DNA of 64,000 bases from Mimachlamys varia (GCA_947623455.1 OX392532.1:28990792-29054791); one strand, 5' to 3'. Shown: positions 46,328 to 57,435, numbered from the stretch's first letter. Numbers and translations are program-made. Notes: a model not told the origin generated them from the sequence alone.

Positions 46328-47147
46328 ACGAGAAACGACTATTCTAATTGGTCGAAATATCCGAATAGACTTCTTTGCGGGAAAACAAGCTTCTCCGTCT
46401 GTTCTAGTACGTGTGACACTAACGATAGAGAAGTGTCACCTTGGTTTCCGAACGATAACACATACCAAGGCGATAGAAATATGTAATGCCCAATAGATAT
46501 ACTGTGACAACCATGTCTGTTTGATAATAAAATCAGAAAGCTTTTGTGGTGACTATGCAACAGAGTACTTAATGAAAAAAATGATTCAATTTGCTATATG
46601 CTACGAAGCAATTTTATCAGTGATAATATTAACTCGCTTCGATTCTTTTTTTGTTTGTTATCAATTTAGGTTTATAAAGCCTGAAATATATATTTTTTGC
46701 TTTGAAATATCAGGTTAACATTGGATTTTAAATTGAATTATTGTCGCCGTAGAGATGACACTGCGTTTTAATTTTTAAACGCGCCAGTAGTAACTCGGTA
46801 AATGCACTTAGTTCTAGTTAAAAATACATGGAATCTCATAGTCCTAAATTATTATTCATTGTCATTCAAAAGCAAAAGGCTCTCGAAACGTAACACATGA
46901 TTTATTTATGACGTCATAGATCAACCTTGTTCAATGAGAGTCTTGTCACTTCGTTTCGAATAACATGGAGAACGCCACTGCGTCAAACGCTCAAATGACT
47001 AATGCTTATCACTGACGTCAATTGTATTCAAATAAGTGCTGTTCCGCCAATGTCCTTTAAAGTACGACGCGAAAACAAAACGCAGGTATAGATTAAATAT
47101 TGGAAAAAAATATATATAAAATTAAAAATAAAGACTGAATGTCATTT
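46328..47147. other. No recognisable feature
   Basis: AT-rich, apart from one TGACGTCA at 46909. Confidence 0.35.
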
Positions 47148-47150
47148 TGT

Positions 47151-47250
47151 AACTTTCATAGTGCTGTAAACGTTCAGCGGTTACAACCAAATTACAGAGC
47201 GGGCTTCATGCAATATGGATGTACATTTAACCACTGAACTATGAAAGTTG
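47151..47250. mobile_element. Short foldback element, about 100 bp
   Basis: AACTTTCATAGTGCTGTAAA...CAGCGGTTAC on the left mirrors GTTAAA...CCACTGAACTATGAAAGTTG on the right. The arms are imperfect over about 22 bases. No coding capacity. Confidence 0.5.
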
Positions 47251-47921
47251 AACAATGACTCTCAAGCCATTTGCATTTACCTTTTACTCGAAGACTCAAT
47301 GCTCATTTTGATACCCTAATATGTTCTGTAGGGATTCACTTTTGAAAACAAAACATTATATTTTTAATGTACCTTACACCTTTTGGTACCCCCCACAACC
47401 TACTTTTGGTCTGACTTTTACCTTCGTCGCACATATTATACAATGGTCTAAACATATTGAGGAGGTGAAAATACGAATTTACCGGGGCCAAAAAAGGGCC
47501 TTATAACACCCTTCCTTTGCCGCACGGTTTGAACATAAAACATGTTATATGCAGATGAGGCAACATAGGCAACATTTTATCCTCATTTAATGAGTGAAAG
47601 AGACTTGCTTATAACGATACACAGTGACATTAAAACCCTGAAACGCAATGAACTGTAAATGTTCACCAATTTTTTTTAAAATAATCCGTTTGTAAATATC
47701 TAGTCATCTATCGAACCTGATATAAACCTGCATAGAATTAATAAAAAAAAAGTTCCAATATTACAAATTCAATAAAATATGTTTTTTTATTAAACTTCAT
47801 TAATTTGTTCAGGTTTACGTATTGATGCAATAAATAAAAAAAAAAACATTAAAGCAATAAAATGTTTAATCAATAAGTTGACGATCTCAAATGATAAAAC
47901 CTCTACAATTGCATTATGGCA
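47251..47921. other. No recognisable feature
   Basis: AT-rich spacer with a 61-codon chance frame. Confidence 0.35.
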
Positions 47922-47930
47922 CCTGATCAC

Positions 47931-48267
47931 CATCCTCGATATCCAGGATTTACGATCACTGACGCTCTCTACACTCCTTGAATATGTCATTGCAAAAGTG
48001 AAGGCACGCTTAGTTAAAAAATCCTGAGCAATCGCTAGGTTGCATGCATATCCTTTGAAGGTAACAATGGAGCCGCAACCGACTTCAGATATTGTCAAGT
48101 TTTACTGTTCTCTGACTTCGAGATTCTTTTGATATACAGTGTACATCAACGGGTCTAACAAGTCTCCTTGCCTCATAAACATCAGAGCCTTCAGTTTTGA
48201 CATACATAACATGTACACTAGGGGTGTAGAGAGCGTAGGTGATCATAACTCCTGGATATCGAGGATG
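47931..48267 (-). mobile_element. Mutator-like MITE, copy 1 (337 bp)
   Basis: Terminal inverted repeats of about 48 bases begin CATCCTCGATATCCAGGA and end with CTCTCTACACYCCT. It is flanked by a 9-base target duplication with one difference: CCTGATCAC at 47922-47930 and CCCGATCAC at 48268-48276. Its reverse complement aligns along its length with copy 2 at 51657. Long terminal repeats with 9-base duplications fit the Mutator (MULE) superfamily. The minus-strand frames across it are incidental or very degraded. Confidence 0.82.
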
Positions 48268-48457
48268 CCCGATCACGAGTTGACATTTTCTGAAAGTCTT
48301 CGAGAACCCATTCATTTCATTTTACAGTATAATGTTATGAATGGACATATTCCATAAAGTTCATTGATTATTATAGATAGTTTTTCTTATTAATCTCGCT
48401 AGAGACGTTTTGCTGGCGCTATCCCAGTTCGCATTCTAACGACGTAACATAATTTGA

Positions 48458-48539
48458 ATTTGACCAAGATATTAAAATGGCGTGTGTCCTTAACGACACA
48501 GAAGACGCTTAGTTTCCGGAACACCTGGTCTTATTCTGC
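48458..48539 (+). mobile_element. RptA central fragment, sense
   Basis: TTTGACCAAGATATTAAAAT, GTGTGTCC, ACAGAAGACGCTTAGTTTCC, GGAACACCTGGTCTTATTCT. Confidence 0.6.
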
Positions 48540-49242
48540 TAACATTATTCTCAATGATATCTTGCAATGTATACAAAGCCATACTTTGAACAATATGTTA
48601 CGAAACATAATGCATATAAAACCTAACGTTGGCATTCAAATCAAACAGGTCCGTCACGACGTAACATTTAATCGGGTTTCAGGAGCTGTAATTATATTTA
48701 AGAAATTATCACCTCGGCGCGAATCCGAGACCTCTCGGTTATGGAGCCAGAACATGATCACCAGGCAAAAATGTACGGACATGTTCAAGTTGTAATTTCC
48801 AGATATTATTGTTTTGCAAGGCCGTGTCTCCACGTAACACCCCCTCCGTAAAGTAATTTGATCCCTCTATCAAATAACATAGAATAATTACAGACACTCA
48901 CTTGCATCCCGGACGAGCCCCCATTTTGTAACGAAACGTGACATCATAATGTCTTCTAATTAAGAACATGTGTTGAAAACTCCTTTCGAGGTTCAAGCAT
49001 TTAACATGTCACGAGCCTTAGCTTACATAAACTTGATAAGTAAACATATATATGATTTATAAGCAAATGATATACTTTTGTTTAAAACACGTTTTCATTG
49101 ATCTGTGGATTAAAGTCTATCACGCGATAGACCGAAAAATAAAGGACATGTTTCGTTAATGTCATACAAAAAGTACTACTTTTTACACTAAAATATTGTT
49201 TGCTAGTGCTTCATTATGATTGATGGAAATGGAACACTGTTG
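48540..49242. other. No recognisable feature
   Basis: A 113-codon frame starting inside the RptA fragment (48454-48795) continues here but has no support. Confidence 0.35.
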
Positions 49243-49480
49243 TTAAAAGGGGAGTTTGAAATGAATCCGAGACATGCTATTTTTGGATGATGAAAATGCC
49301 ACGGCATGCGAAGGTCGGATTGTGATCGTGTTTACATCATTCATTGACGAGGTTTCAGCAGGACGAGTGCGGGATACAACTTGCTGGGCTTCATTAGGAG
49401 CAATGGCCGGATGTGGGTCTGCATCCATGAAACCAACAATCCTATTAGGGTCTCCCATATCAAATGACATATCACTAGGA
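49243..49480 (-). CDS. Possible 3'-terminal exon of an unidentified gene
   Basis: On the minus strand a pyrimidine-rich acceptor context (TACATCGCTACACAG) leads into 78 codons and a TAA, entered in phase 2. The peptide has balanced composition and a Ser/Thr-rich tail. Segments include SFDMGDPNRIVGFMDADPH, EAQQVVSRTRPAETSS and NSMSRIHFKLPF. It resembles a cytoplasmic C-terminal tail more than a folded domain. I do not recognise a family. The plus-strand frame over the same bases (49274-49534) is the weaker candidate. Upstream exons would lie at higher coordinates; 57310-57435 and 50383-50445 on the same strand are possible but unproven partners. Confidence 0.4.
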
Positions 49481-49541
49481 CTGTGTAGCGATGTAGCACA
49501 ATGTAGCAGTAGCAAAAAATATCTTTTTATGTAAAATGTAT

Positions 49542-49937
49542 TACCGTATAACGGGGTATTTGAGCGGTCATAAAATTTGACAATTTGGGTGTAAAAACTA
49601 AAAGTTACATTTTGGCTAGTTCAAATTTGGCGATATTCTTAAAATCTAGGGTTTAATTTGGCGTTGAGCATTTACACCGGTATATAAAGATACTTATGTC
49701 AAAACATCCTATCCTTGTCCAACAATACACACCAATCGTTACTCTCGAGAGTCATCGGAGTAACATGGGTTATCGAAGTTAAATGACGGTTGGAATGGAA
49801 ACTGTTACTGAAAGTGAAATTTTCGCGTCTTTTTAATTGGCGGTGTTAAAATTTGACGGGTTAAATTTTAGCGATCTACATACGGAGCCGCCAATTCGCC
49901 AAATTAAAGACCCGCTAAAATTTCCCGCTATTCGGTA
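49542..49937. mobile_element. MITE, 396 bp, terminal inverted repeats
   Basis: The left end is TACCGTATAACGGGGTATTT and the reverse complement of the right end is TACCGAATAGCGGGAAATTT. Both arms continue with phrases rich in AATTTGGCG and AGCGG. The two facing short frames at its right end are palindromic by-products. Confidence 0.6.
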
Positions 49938-50382
49938 TTTCCAAAACTTGCCATCTGCCTTCCATGTAATGTTGGTGAGCTGTTTTATCCAACAAAGTCG
50001 CTTCCTACACTTCATTCCATTTGTGGCATCCCTTTAGATGTCACCTACTAGTATGGTACCCATGTTACACAATTAATTACCGGGACATAAATTGTCAAAG
50101 AGATCTGCCATTTGTTGAAGAATATCAACGAAATAATCATCATTTTAGGAAGTCATGCTTTATTATTCACATTTATTTCGATAAACATGTGTGATATGGA
50201 TATATATAAAAGACTATATTCGACTTCTTGTCTGTAAAACACAGTACAACACCAATATCAAATATATTATAGCGTGAACATAAGATACACCTGTTCGAAT
50301 AAGCCTTTGAAACAAACTGTAGGGACATTTGTTTTGCGAATTTGCACGAGTTGTTTTCTAACATTTATTGAATGATATTTAC

Positions 50383-50445
50383 CAGCGCACTCGCGGTTAA
50401 TTGTGTAAAAGTACACATTACAACGGCACTACCAGTGTCCGCCAT
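50383..50445 (-). CDS. Possible short first exon, unidentified
   Basis: On the minus strand AAACATGGCGG opens 21 codons (MADTGSAVVMCTFTQLTASA, then L) ending at CTG|GTAAATA. The start context and donor are reasonable, but its phase (0) does not join directly to the exon at 49480 (phase 2), and a plus-strand frame overlaps it. Weak. Confidence 0.18.
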
Positions 50446-50571
50446 GTTTTCCCAGGCTTCTGGCACTTCCACCTCTGGCATGGAAGGGTCAGTATATCTC
50501 ACCGGAAACTGGAGAGATCAAATCGCATCATACCGTTGCTTGTTCGACCTAATCAGTAAAAATAAAAAGTA

Positions 50572-50871
50572 TAGTCTGGCACCAATGGTACTTGCGAGAA
50601 ACAAGATTATGTCCTTTCAGTACGTGGTCACCGAAGTTCTAGATGTACGTTTACTTAAAATGAATGCTAGTCTTTGCATCATTACATGTACGAACCTGTT
50701 CTACCTAACCAGTATATATTAAATGTATACTTTTTTGTACCGCAGTTCTAGATGCACGTTTACTTATAATGAATGCTGGTTTTTGCATCATCTTAAGGCA
50801 TGCCTGACACCAAAGGTACCTGTGAGGAACAAGATTACGTCTTTACAGTACGTGGTCACAGGGTCACAAGA
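50572..50871 (+). repeat. Two-copy tandem duplication
   Basis: GAAACAAGATTATGTCCTTT...CAGTACGTGGTCACCG and GTTCTAGATGTACGTTTACT...GCATCAT in the first unit recur as GTTCTAGATGCACGTTTACT...GCATCAT and GGAACAAGATTACGTCTTTA...CAGTACGTGGTCACAG in the second. Plus-strand frames through both read RNKIMSFQYVVT and RNKITSLQYVVT. This could be a duplicated exon fragment, but no splice sites or family are evident. Confidence 0.5.
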
Positions 50872-51456
50872 GACATCCGTGTACATCACAGAAAGTGATA
50901 GTGACATATAATCCAGGGAGGAATATGAAACTGCGGTTGTACAGACTCACAGAGCCCTAGGTGGGATATAACGTAACAGTTGCCCTATCAAATTCTCATA
51001 TTGTATATTTACGATGATATAAAGTGGTTTTATCTCCTAGTGAAGAACTGCTTGTTTTTGTGTTCCTTTCCCTTGTGTCCCGACAATATGCTTTTGCATC
51101 TTACTCACATGTTTTGTTATTAGTTTTTCGAATCTCAAATGAGAACTTGTATCGATGTTCGTTTGGACGAAAATTGTTGAAAAAAAGTGTAAATTCGAAA
51201 GCAAAAAATTAAGCATGGAGAACATTTTATATGTAATAAGATGACCGTTACTGAAGTCTTCAAATTAACTTTAAAATCGTCAAAATCAGTTTGCTGTTCT
51301 TAAAGTACATACTAATCAATCGTAAATATCTACAAATGAACAAATGAAGAAATGCGCAGTGACCACTTTCTTTCTTTTTTTCCTTTCAAGTTGTTATTTA
51401 TAAAAATCCTATGTCTAACTTCCTGAAGGATTTTTTTTCTGATGTCATCACGTAAA
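50872..51456. other. No recognisable feature
   Basis: AT-rich spacer with short chance frames. Confidence 0.35.
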
Positions 51457-52198
51457 ACACCAAAGTGTCAACAAAACAATAATTGGAGCTCAAAATTTAT
51501 TAAACTAGAGGCAAACTATGGAAAAAGGAAAGATTTGCACGGAGGCCATTTGAAAAAATAACAAGAGAAGACAGCCAGATGTTCCGGTAAAGTAAAGCGC
51601 CTGCTGCTTCGTTCACGCCACCGGTCATGTAACTCTAGGTTACACACAAGTAAAGACATCCTCGACACCCAGGGGTTATGGTCACCTTCGCTCTCTACAC
51701 TCCTGGAATATGTCACGGAAAAACAGAAGGTTCCGTGTGCATCGCCTTATTCATGAGACAAGAAGACTGGTTCGACCCATTGATATACGTCAAGCGAATC
51801 TCGTGGGCACATAACGGTAAACAATGACAGGCTTTGAAGTTTGTTGTAGCTCCTTTAATCTTCAAAGGACAGGTCAGCGGCCTAGCGGTTTGTCAGGAAT
51901 TTCCTTACCTAGGCATGCCTTCAGTTTTGCCATGACATATCCCAGGGGTGTAGAGAGCGAAGGTGATCATATCCATTGGATATCGAGGATGAAGTAAAGG
52001 TTACGTTCCCAAATTAGAAAGTTAGGCATCATTCTTTATCACAACTGGTAGCCATACTAATACATCTTCAAAATTAGACCAAGATGGCGACCAAAAAACT
52101 TGAAAATAGTCTTCATCAATCTTCATTTATCCAATTCCTGTGACGTATAGGTTTGTTCGTCAGTAACCGACATCTATCACAAAACTCTCGGTATCTAG
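51457..52198 (-). mobile_element. RptA, antisense copy split by a MITE
   Basis: The 3' part lies at 51457-51656 (CACCAAAGTGTCAACAAAAC to ACACAAGTAAAGA). The 5' part lies at 51992-52198 (TCATTCTTTATCACAAC, ACCAAGATGGCGACC, CATCTATCACAAAACTCTCG). The interrupting 335 bases are the Mutator-like MITE. The ATGGCGACC is part of the repeat, not a gene start. Confidence 0.75.
51657..51991 (+). mobile_element. Mutator-like MITE, copy 2 (335 bp)
   Basis: Left end CATCCTCGACACCCAGGGG; right end ...GGATATCGAGGATG. The 9-base target duplication is AAGTAAAGA at 51648-51656 and AAGTAAAGG at 51992-52000. The interior shares ATTGATATACGTCAAGCGAA and GTAGCTCCTTTAATCTTCAA-like segments with copy 1 in the opposite orientation. 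Confidence 0.85.
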
Positions 52199-53364
52199 AG
52201 AGAGCCAGAGAATAACAATCTAACTGCGACATGTTATTACCATAAGTTTGTATAGCAGAGATGTTACAACCAAAAAAGGATCCGCGTTGAATGAATGTGA
52301 CTGAAAATAGGCATTTGAATAAAGCGTTTTAATCATGAATCGTAAGTTTCAGATCATTTAGTGATATCGACGTACATTTTAAGCAATATGTTTTTTTTTT
52401 TTTTAATTTCTGTAAGGAATGCTTATAATTCACAAAATGTCGTATATCGGTGTAATCGGTGATTAACGAAAACAACGAGCTATTTGTTTTGTCATCCAAT
52501 CAAGAAAACTGCTTTTTCATCATCCGAAATATGTTTCTTACTAGACAACACAAGATATACGATAGCAATGACTAGGATAATGTTAAAGGTAGGGTTTAAA
52601 CGCCAAAAAAAACAAAAGCATGGCAGGAGCTAAATTGTAATGTATCAAGACCTGCCAGCGAGATACCATCAGCCGACGACACTTAGCATGGAAATTACGA
52701 GGGAAGTTCAAGAGGTGTAACACACAATCAGCAGTACATGTGTTGCCCAAGGCCTTTTACAATTGATACAATAATGGATGTTAATTTCGATAATTGCGAA
52801 TTCTGGGAAGTCCGAAGTTCAGTGTGAGGAAGTCACGTTACTATATAGTATCGAACACGCCAAACTGTATGGACAGTATGGACAGCGTGGCCTCAGGTAC
52901 GTAAATATGCTGTACATGTCGTTATTAACTCCCGATCTTTAAGCTAATTGGTGAAAAGAACCCCTTAAATTGGTAATCATCTGCCCTGAAAACATATTGC
53001 TTTTCTTTAAGAACCTTGCTTGTTATGTCAATTTAATAACGTGCAAATCAATCCTCATATTCAAGAATTTCTCTAACCTTATAAGACTTTGTGGTTTAGA
53101 TGTTGATTTATCAACTGTTCATGCGTTTTTAAACTGTTTATTTCCCATGAAAAAATCTCTCAAAATATAGATAACAGTTAAGTATTGTTCACCGTCACTT
53201 TTAGTTAAACTACCACATACATGGCCTTCTATCACCGGGCTATCATGTGTCCGAAGATATGCTTTTCTTGATACCGAAACCAAACAAAAGCCTACGAGTT
53301 GTTATACTGTTTTGCCATATCCTCATTTGATCTAATGGTCTGTTTGTCGTGAATGTGCTTTACC
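52199..53364. other. No gene called
   Basis: A tiny start-plus-donor motif at 52870-52897 (ATGGACAGTATGGACAGCG...CCTCAG|GTACGT) could encode MDSMDSVAS as a first exon, but no second exon is seen. Otherwise AT-rich. Confidence 0.3.
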
Positions 53365-53512
53365 ATCTTTTGACCCCTTACATCACTGACGAGTCACAGG
53401 AGGACGAACGAGCTGTATGATGTTGTTAATTCATTTTTGGGATACTGTTTAAACATATGTATTACTAAATTGTACAGGTGCAGCATATGTGTGTATTACA
53501 TTATCATTTGAA
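53365..53512 (+). mobile_element. Ribozyme-bearing element, copy 2 (limits approximate)
   Basis: Aligned to copy 1: CATCTTTTGACCCCTTAC before the ribozyme, then GGGATACTGTTTAAACATA, GTGCAGCATATGTGTGTATT and TTATCATTTGAA. The same strand as copy 1, 12 kb apart. Confidence 0.5.
53380..53423 (+). ncRNA. Type I hammerhead ribozyme, copy 2 (core-damaged)
   Basis: Stem I ACATCA (53380-53385) pairs perfectly with TGATGT (53418-53423). The core CTGACGA is at 53386-53392. Stem II GTC/GAC has the canonical first G-C pair. The core GAA is at 53406-53408. The next base is C instead of A, breaking the A15.1-U16.1 pair, and the stem III palindrome is altered to CGAGCTGT. Compared with copy 1, stem I changed on both strands while pairing was kept. 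Cleavage is probably lost or weak. Confidence 0.65.
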
Positions 53513-54701
53513 TTGCTTTATACTCGAAAGATTATATATCAAACGTAATTGCATAGGGAAGAGCATATAACATACAAAGTAGTTAGTTTATCTGTTTCGT
53601 TATGTTGCTTGCCTCCTTTTCCGTTCATGTCTTTTCTTTGGACGATATACTTTGGCATACGAAGACCAAAAAGCTTAACAAGAAGACAAATTAAAAAAAA
53701 ATCGCCTTGATGGTACATTGGTACGGATTAAAGCCTTCTCCACTCTATAAATGACATTGGTACTTTAATAACAGTTGATTAGAAATTCGCTTAAAGAAAT
53801 ATCAAGAGTAGCTTCTCAGGTTTCAAAGTATTTTTGTTTTTGTTACAGTTTTGCTCTAAGTTTCATTCTTAAAAAACTTCAGTAGAATCTCGGTTAACGC
53901 ACACAGCGAAGATACAACTTAAAAAGATTTACATATATCTTTTGAAGAAAAAGGTTTTCCCAGAAGATATGAACAATGTCTTTAAACTAAAACTCTGTTT
54001 CTTGATTTGATAGAATACCTTTCCAGCCATATCCCTACCCTCCTCCACTCCTATTGACCACGAACAAAATGATATACTTATTAGTATGGTCAAAACGTTT
54101 TAATTTCACACTGAAAGTAAAATCTTGATGTTGAAAGATTGAAATATATAGATATGTTTTCTACCAAATGTACAATGGAATCCAAATCCGTTATGAATGG
54201 CATTAAAATTCTTACCTTGGGAAATATATAACTTTAACACTTTAATTTTTCAGATATTCTCAGATGATTGTTTATATTTTACATATATAAATATGATGTT
54301 TATCAAATGAATTGCAAAATGTAATTACTTTAAATAAGCGTACACCAATATCCATTGCTCGTTCTGTTTTTTTTTCTGTCTGTTGCTAACACTTTAAAGT
54401 TAGTTTGTTTGCGTTTACGTCCAATGTTACAAACATGTAATGCATAATGTGAACAGTTTCAGTGGTAGGAGAGTTGAGGTATCGGAAACACCATAGCCTC
54501 TGTTACTTACACGAGTAGACTTATACGCATTCTATAGCAGCTCTATGCAATACTTACATGCATTAATCAATATACAATATTGTCATATGGGTTCCCTTCA
54601 AGACAAAGGTTTGCTGTACGACTTCGACAGCAAACATGATACTCAAAAGGACATTATTACTCAGTAAGATTTTAAGTATGACAGATAAATAATGAATAAA
54701 A
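53513..54701. other. No recognisable gene
   Basis: AT-rich. A short SINE-like motif (GTTTGCGTTTACGTCC) is present near 54408. Confidence 0.35.
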
Positions 54702-54858
54702 TAGAGAATACCGAAGTTTCAACAAAACCATAATCCGAACTCAAAACGTTTATGAGAATAATACCAGGTGTTCCGGAAGAGTCAGCGTATTTTGCTTCAT
54801 CAACGACACCCGCCATGTTAATCTTGGTCACATCCAAGTTAACATCCAGAAGTCCTCG
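54702..54858 (-). mobile_element. RptA, antisense copy with internal deletion
   Basis: AGAGAATACCGAAGTTTCAA, a deletion after CTCAAAACG, then AATACCAGGTGTTCCGGAAG through CACATCCAAGTTAACATCC. Confidence 0.75.
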
Positions 54859-55215
54859 AAATAAGTATAGTATGCCCTAACCCTTTATATTTGTAAATGT
54901 TGATACAATAAAAAAAAGATCAATGGAAATCGGTTAAAGATAAATTGTTGAAAGCAAGACGGATATAAATGTTAAACGTTTGATGCAGGTATATGGATAA
55001 TATAACTGTAGTATGAAGAATGTTAATTAAGTGAAGTCGGTTATATAGGCAACATCGATGACAAAGGTAAGTTAACATTAAGGCATCAGATTATAGAAGT
55101 AAGCAAGTAATATAGGTAAACCAATGATAGACGTAAGTTGGCTATGTATGTAAACTGAATATGAAAGTTAATCAGTATTCTATGTTAACTGGTGTCAAGA
55201 AAGAAAAACAAATAC

Positions 55216-55462
55216 GAGAATACCAAAGCGTCAACAAAACAATATTCCGAACTCAAAATCGAGTATACTATAGGCAAAATAGGAACAACGGAAACATTTA
55301 TATGGATACCATCGTAAAAGTACAAGAGAAATAGTCCAGGTGTTCCGGAAGAGTCAGCGTCTTTTGCTTCATCGACGGCACCCGCCATGTAAATCTTGGT
55401 CACATCCAAGTTAGCATCAATCCTCGACATGAGAGCCGAGTCATCGTTGTCAATGTAAGACA
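55216..55462 (-). mobile_element. RptA, antisense copy, open central frame
   Basis: Well preserved from GAGAATACCAAAGCGTC to GAGTCATCGTTGTCAATG. The minus strand keeps a 92-codon frame with LDVTKIYMAGAVDEAKDADS. Confidence 0.8.
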
Positions 55463-55487
55463 ATGGTATACAGAAGGGAAAGGTATG

Positions 55488-55669
55488 CTGATGATATAGA
55501 CAAGTGAGTCGTAGGTAAAGGTAAGTCGGAAGTAAAGGTATACTGGTGATAATTAACAGGTGAAGAATTTACAAATTAGCTGACGATATAGACAGGTGAG
55601 TCGTTGGTAAAGGTAAGTCGGTTATAAAGGTATACTGGTGATAATTAACAGGTGAATAATTTACAAATA
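55488..55669 (+). repeat. 91-bp unit, two tandem copies
   Basis: GCTGATGATATAGACAAGTG...GTGATAATTAACAGGTGAAG...TTTACAAAT recurs 91 bases on as GCTGACGATATAGACAGGTG and so on. Looser related GTAAG-rich repeats extend back to about 55035. Confidence 0.85.
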
Positions 55670-55756
55670 TTTTGTGCATTAATTTTATCATTTGATCGTT
55701 GTTGTCGAAGTAGATCAAATTTTCGATTATAGAGCCTTTGAAATATACTTGACTCT

Positions 55757-56175
55757 AAATATCGAGGTTTTCGTGATAGATGTATACTGATAACAATTTT
55801 TCTTCGCAAGGAATCCAGAGATGAAGATTGATCAGAACTTTGAGGATTGTTTTATGGTCGCCATCTTTATCTTATTAAGGAATGCTTTGTGTGAAACGAA
55901 GATGGACGTTTTTGAGTATGCTCACTAGTTTGCTTACTTGCTATGATTGAAAATGACGACTCACTTCTCACTCTAATGACCTGGTTAACCAGGATGTTGG
56001 GTGTTGTCGATGAAACAAAAGAGGCTTACTCTTCCGGAACATCTGGTCTTATTCTCTTGTACTTTTACAAGGGTCTCTAAATACATCTTTCGTCTGTTTT
56101 AAAGATTTTCGCGTAGTAAAATCAATTTTGAGGTCGGTTACGGTTTTATTGACGATTTGGTGGTATTCTCTAAAT
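55757..56175 (+). mobile_element. RptA, full-length copy, sense (419 bp)
   Basis: Starts AAATATCGAGGTTTTCGTGA and ends GGTGGTATTCTCT. Its length agrees with the copy at 16968, supporting about 420 bp as the complete unit. The frames are interrupted. Confidence 0.8.
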
Positions 56176-57309
56176 ACATGTTAAAATTAGGCGATTAACA
56201 AAAACTGTATAGCACATATAATTGAATAATCACAAAACTCTTTAACCTAAAAGTTAGGTTCAATAAAGACCACCATTAAACATAGGAATTTTGATATGCA
56301 AAACGCCTGTACAACTTCTTTTAGTAAAATTTTAAGGAAGTGGTTATATTGCAATACTTTTCGATTGCTATTTTGTATTGGTTAAGCATAAAACTTTGGT
56401 AAATATCATACTTTCTTGAAAGCCCTAGCAGCATTATCCAATTAATTTATTTTATGCACGAAAACATGCAGAAACCGCATAATGTTTTATAGTAGACATT
56501 AAAATCGCCCTGCACCGTAAAATGATATAACACACATATAAGATGATTATACAATGTGTTTAATGCTTCTATCGTTGGTACTATCGTAAATACCAGGGTA
56601 AACTATAGGTTAAATAATGGATTCTCCAACGACATACTGTTTTATAAACACACTCTAGTGAGATATATTATCTTGAACGGGGTCAGTGAATGTCAGAGAC
56701 GTGAAAGTACTTAGTAATTAGGTTATTTGTGGCCGCAATGATTTATTGAGTGTGAAATGAGAGTTATGCGTTTTGAATATTTCATTACGTCCGATATATC
56801 TAAAGTACTGTTTCTTATAGCTGATCATTTACTTTATTATAGATTTATTAATATGTATTGCTTTTGCTTAATTACAATGGATTTAATCTTTTGTCTATGT
56901 ATTTTAATACGGTGTAATAATGACTGACGTGTACTTTCTGCTCCCATTTCGGATCATGATCGTTAGAGACGACTAAAATTGGGATAAGATATTTACTCTT
57001 CCTTCCAACTGTTCCTTTTTTCTCTTATGTCTTCCTTGATATTGCCTCACTCTTGGCCTTCAGTTGGTCGTTCGCCTTTGTGAAGAAAACTAAAGGTTTT
57101 GTCTCACTGGCCGAAAAAAAAACCAACGGTAGTTACTTCTCCCTTTTTTTAACGTTCAGCATTGTGTGAGTGGAAAGACTGGTTCGTCCATTTCTAATAC
57201 GTGCTGAACCATGCCTACATAAAAATGTACCTATACAATGCATGCATATTATGAATTATCAAATACCTAACTACAGATGGAAATAGAGGCAATAGATACA
57301 ATGTGCTAC
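56176..57309. other. No recognisable gene
   Basis: AT-rich. No repeat or frame supported. Confidence 0.4.
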
Positions 57310-57435
57310 TTAGAGAAGCAGTAATATCATATATAGCACTGTTTCGTAGTTGGTCACGATGACTCTGTCTGGTTTTTTGGACACCTCCAAATCACCCACA
57401 TCTTCAGATGCATCAGGATACTTCAAGACCGCCAT
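57310..57435 (-). CDS. Possible first coding exon, unidentified
   Basis: On the minus strand ATG in the context CCCAATATGGCGG opens MAVLKYPDASEDVGDLEVSK followed by KPDRVIVTNYETV, then a hydrophobic run and a TAA (41 residues if read through). A GT follows ...TACGAAACA at about codon 33, a possible but weak donor. The composition is clearly protein-like compared with surrounding frames. I could not place the family. It might be the first exon of the gene whose last exon is proposed at 49243-49480, but nothing proves the link. Confidence 0.3.
   Translation of the reverse strand: MAVLKYPDASEDVGDLEVSKKPDRVIVTNYETVLYMILLLL

Noticed and set aside
47790..48315. Minus-strand frames of 102 and 76 codons
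   Set aside because: They read through the Mutator-like MITE and its terminal repeats; frames are not conserved in the second copy.
52079..52135. ATGGCGACC start with a short frame
   Set aside because: It is the conserved antisense reading of RptA (compare AAGATGGCGAACATAAAACT in the copy at 16968).
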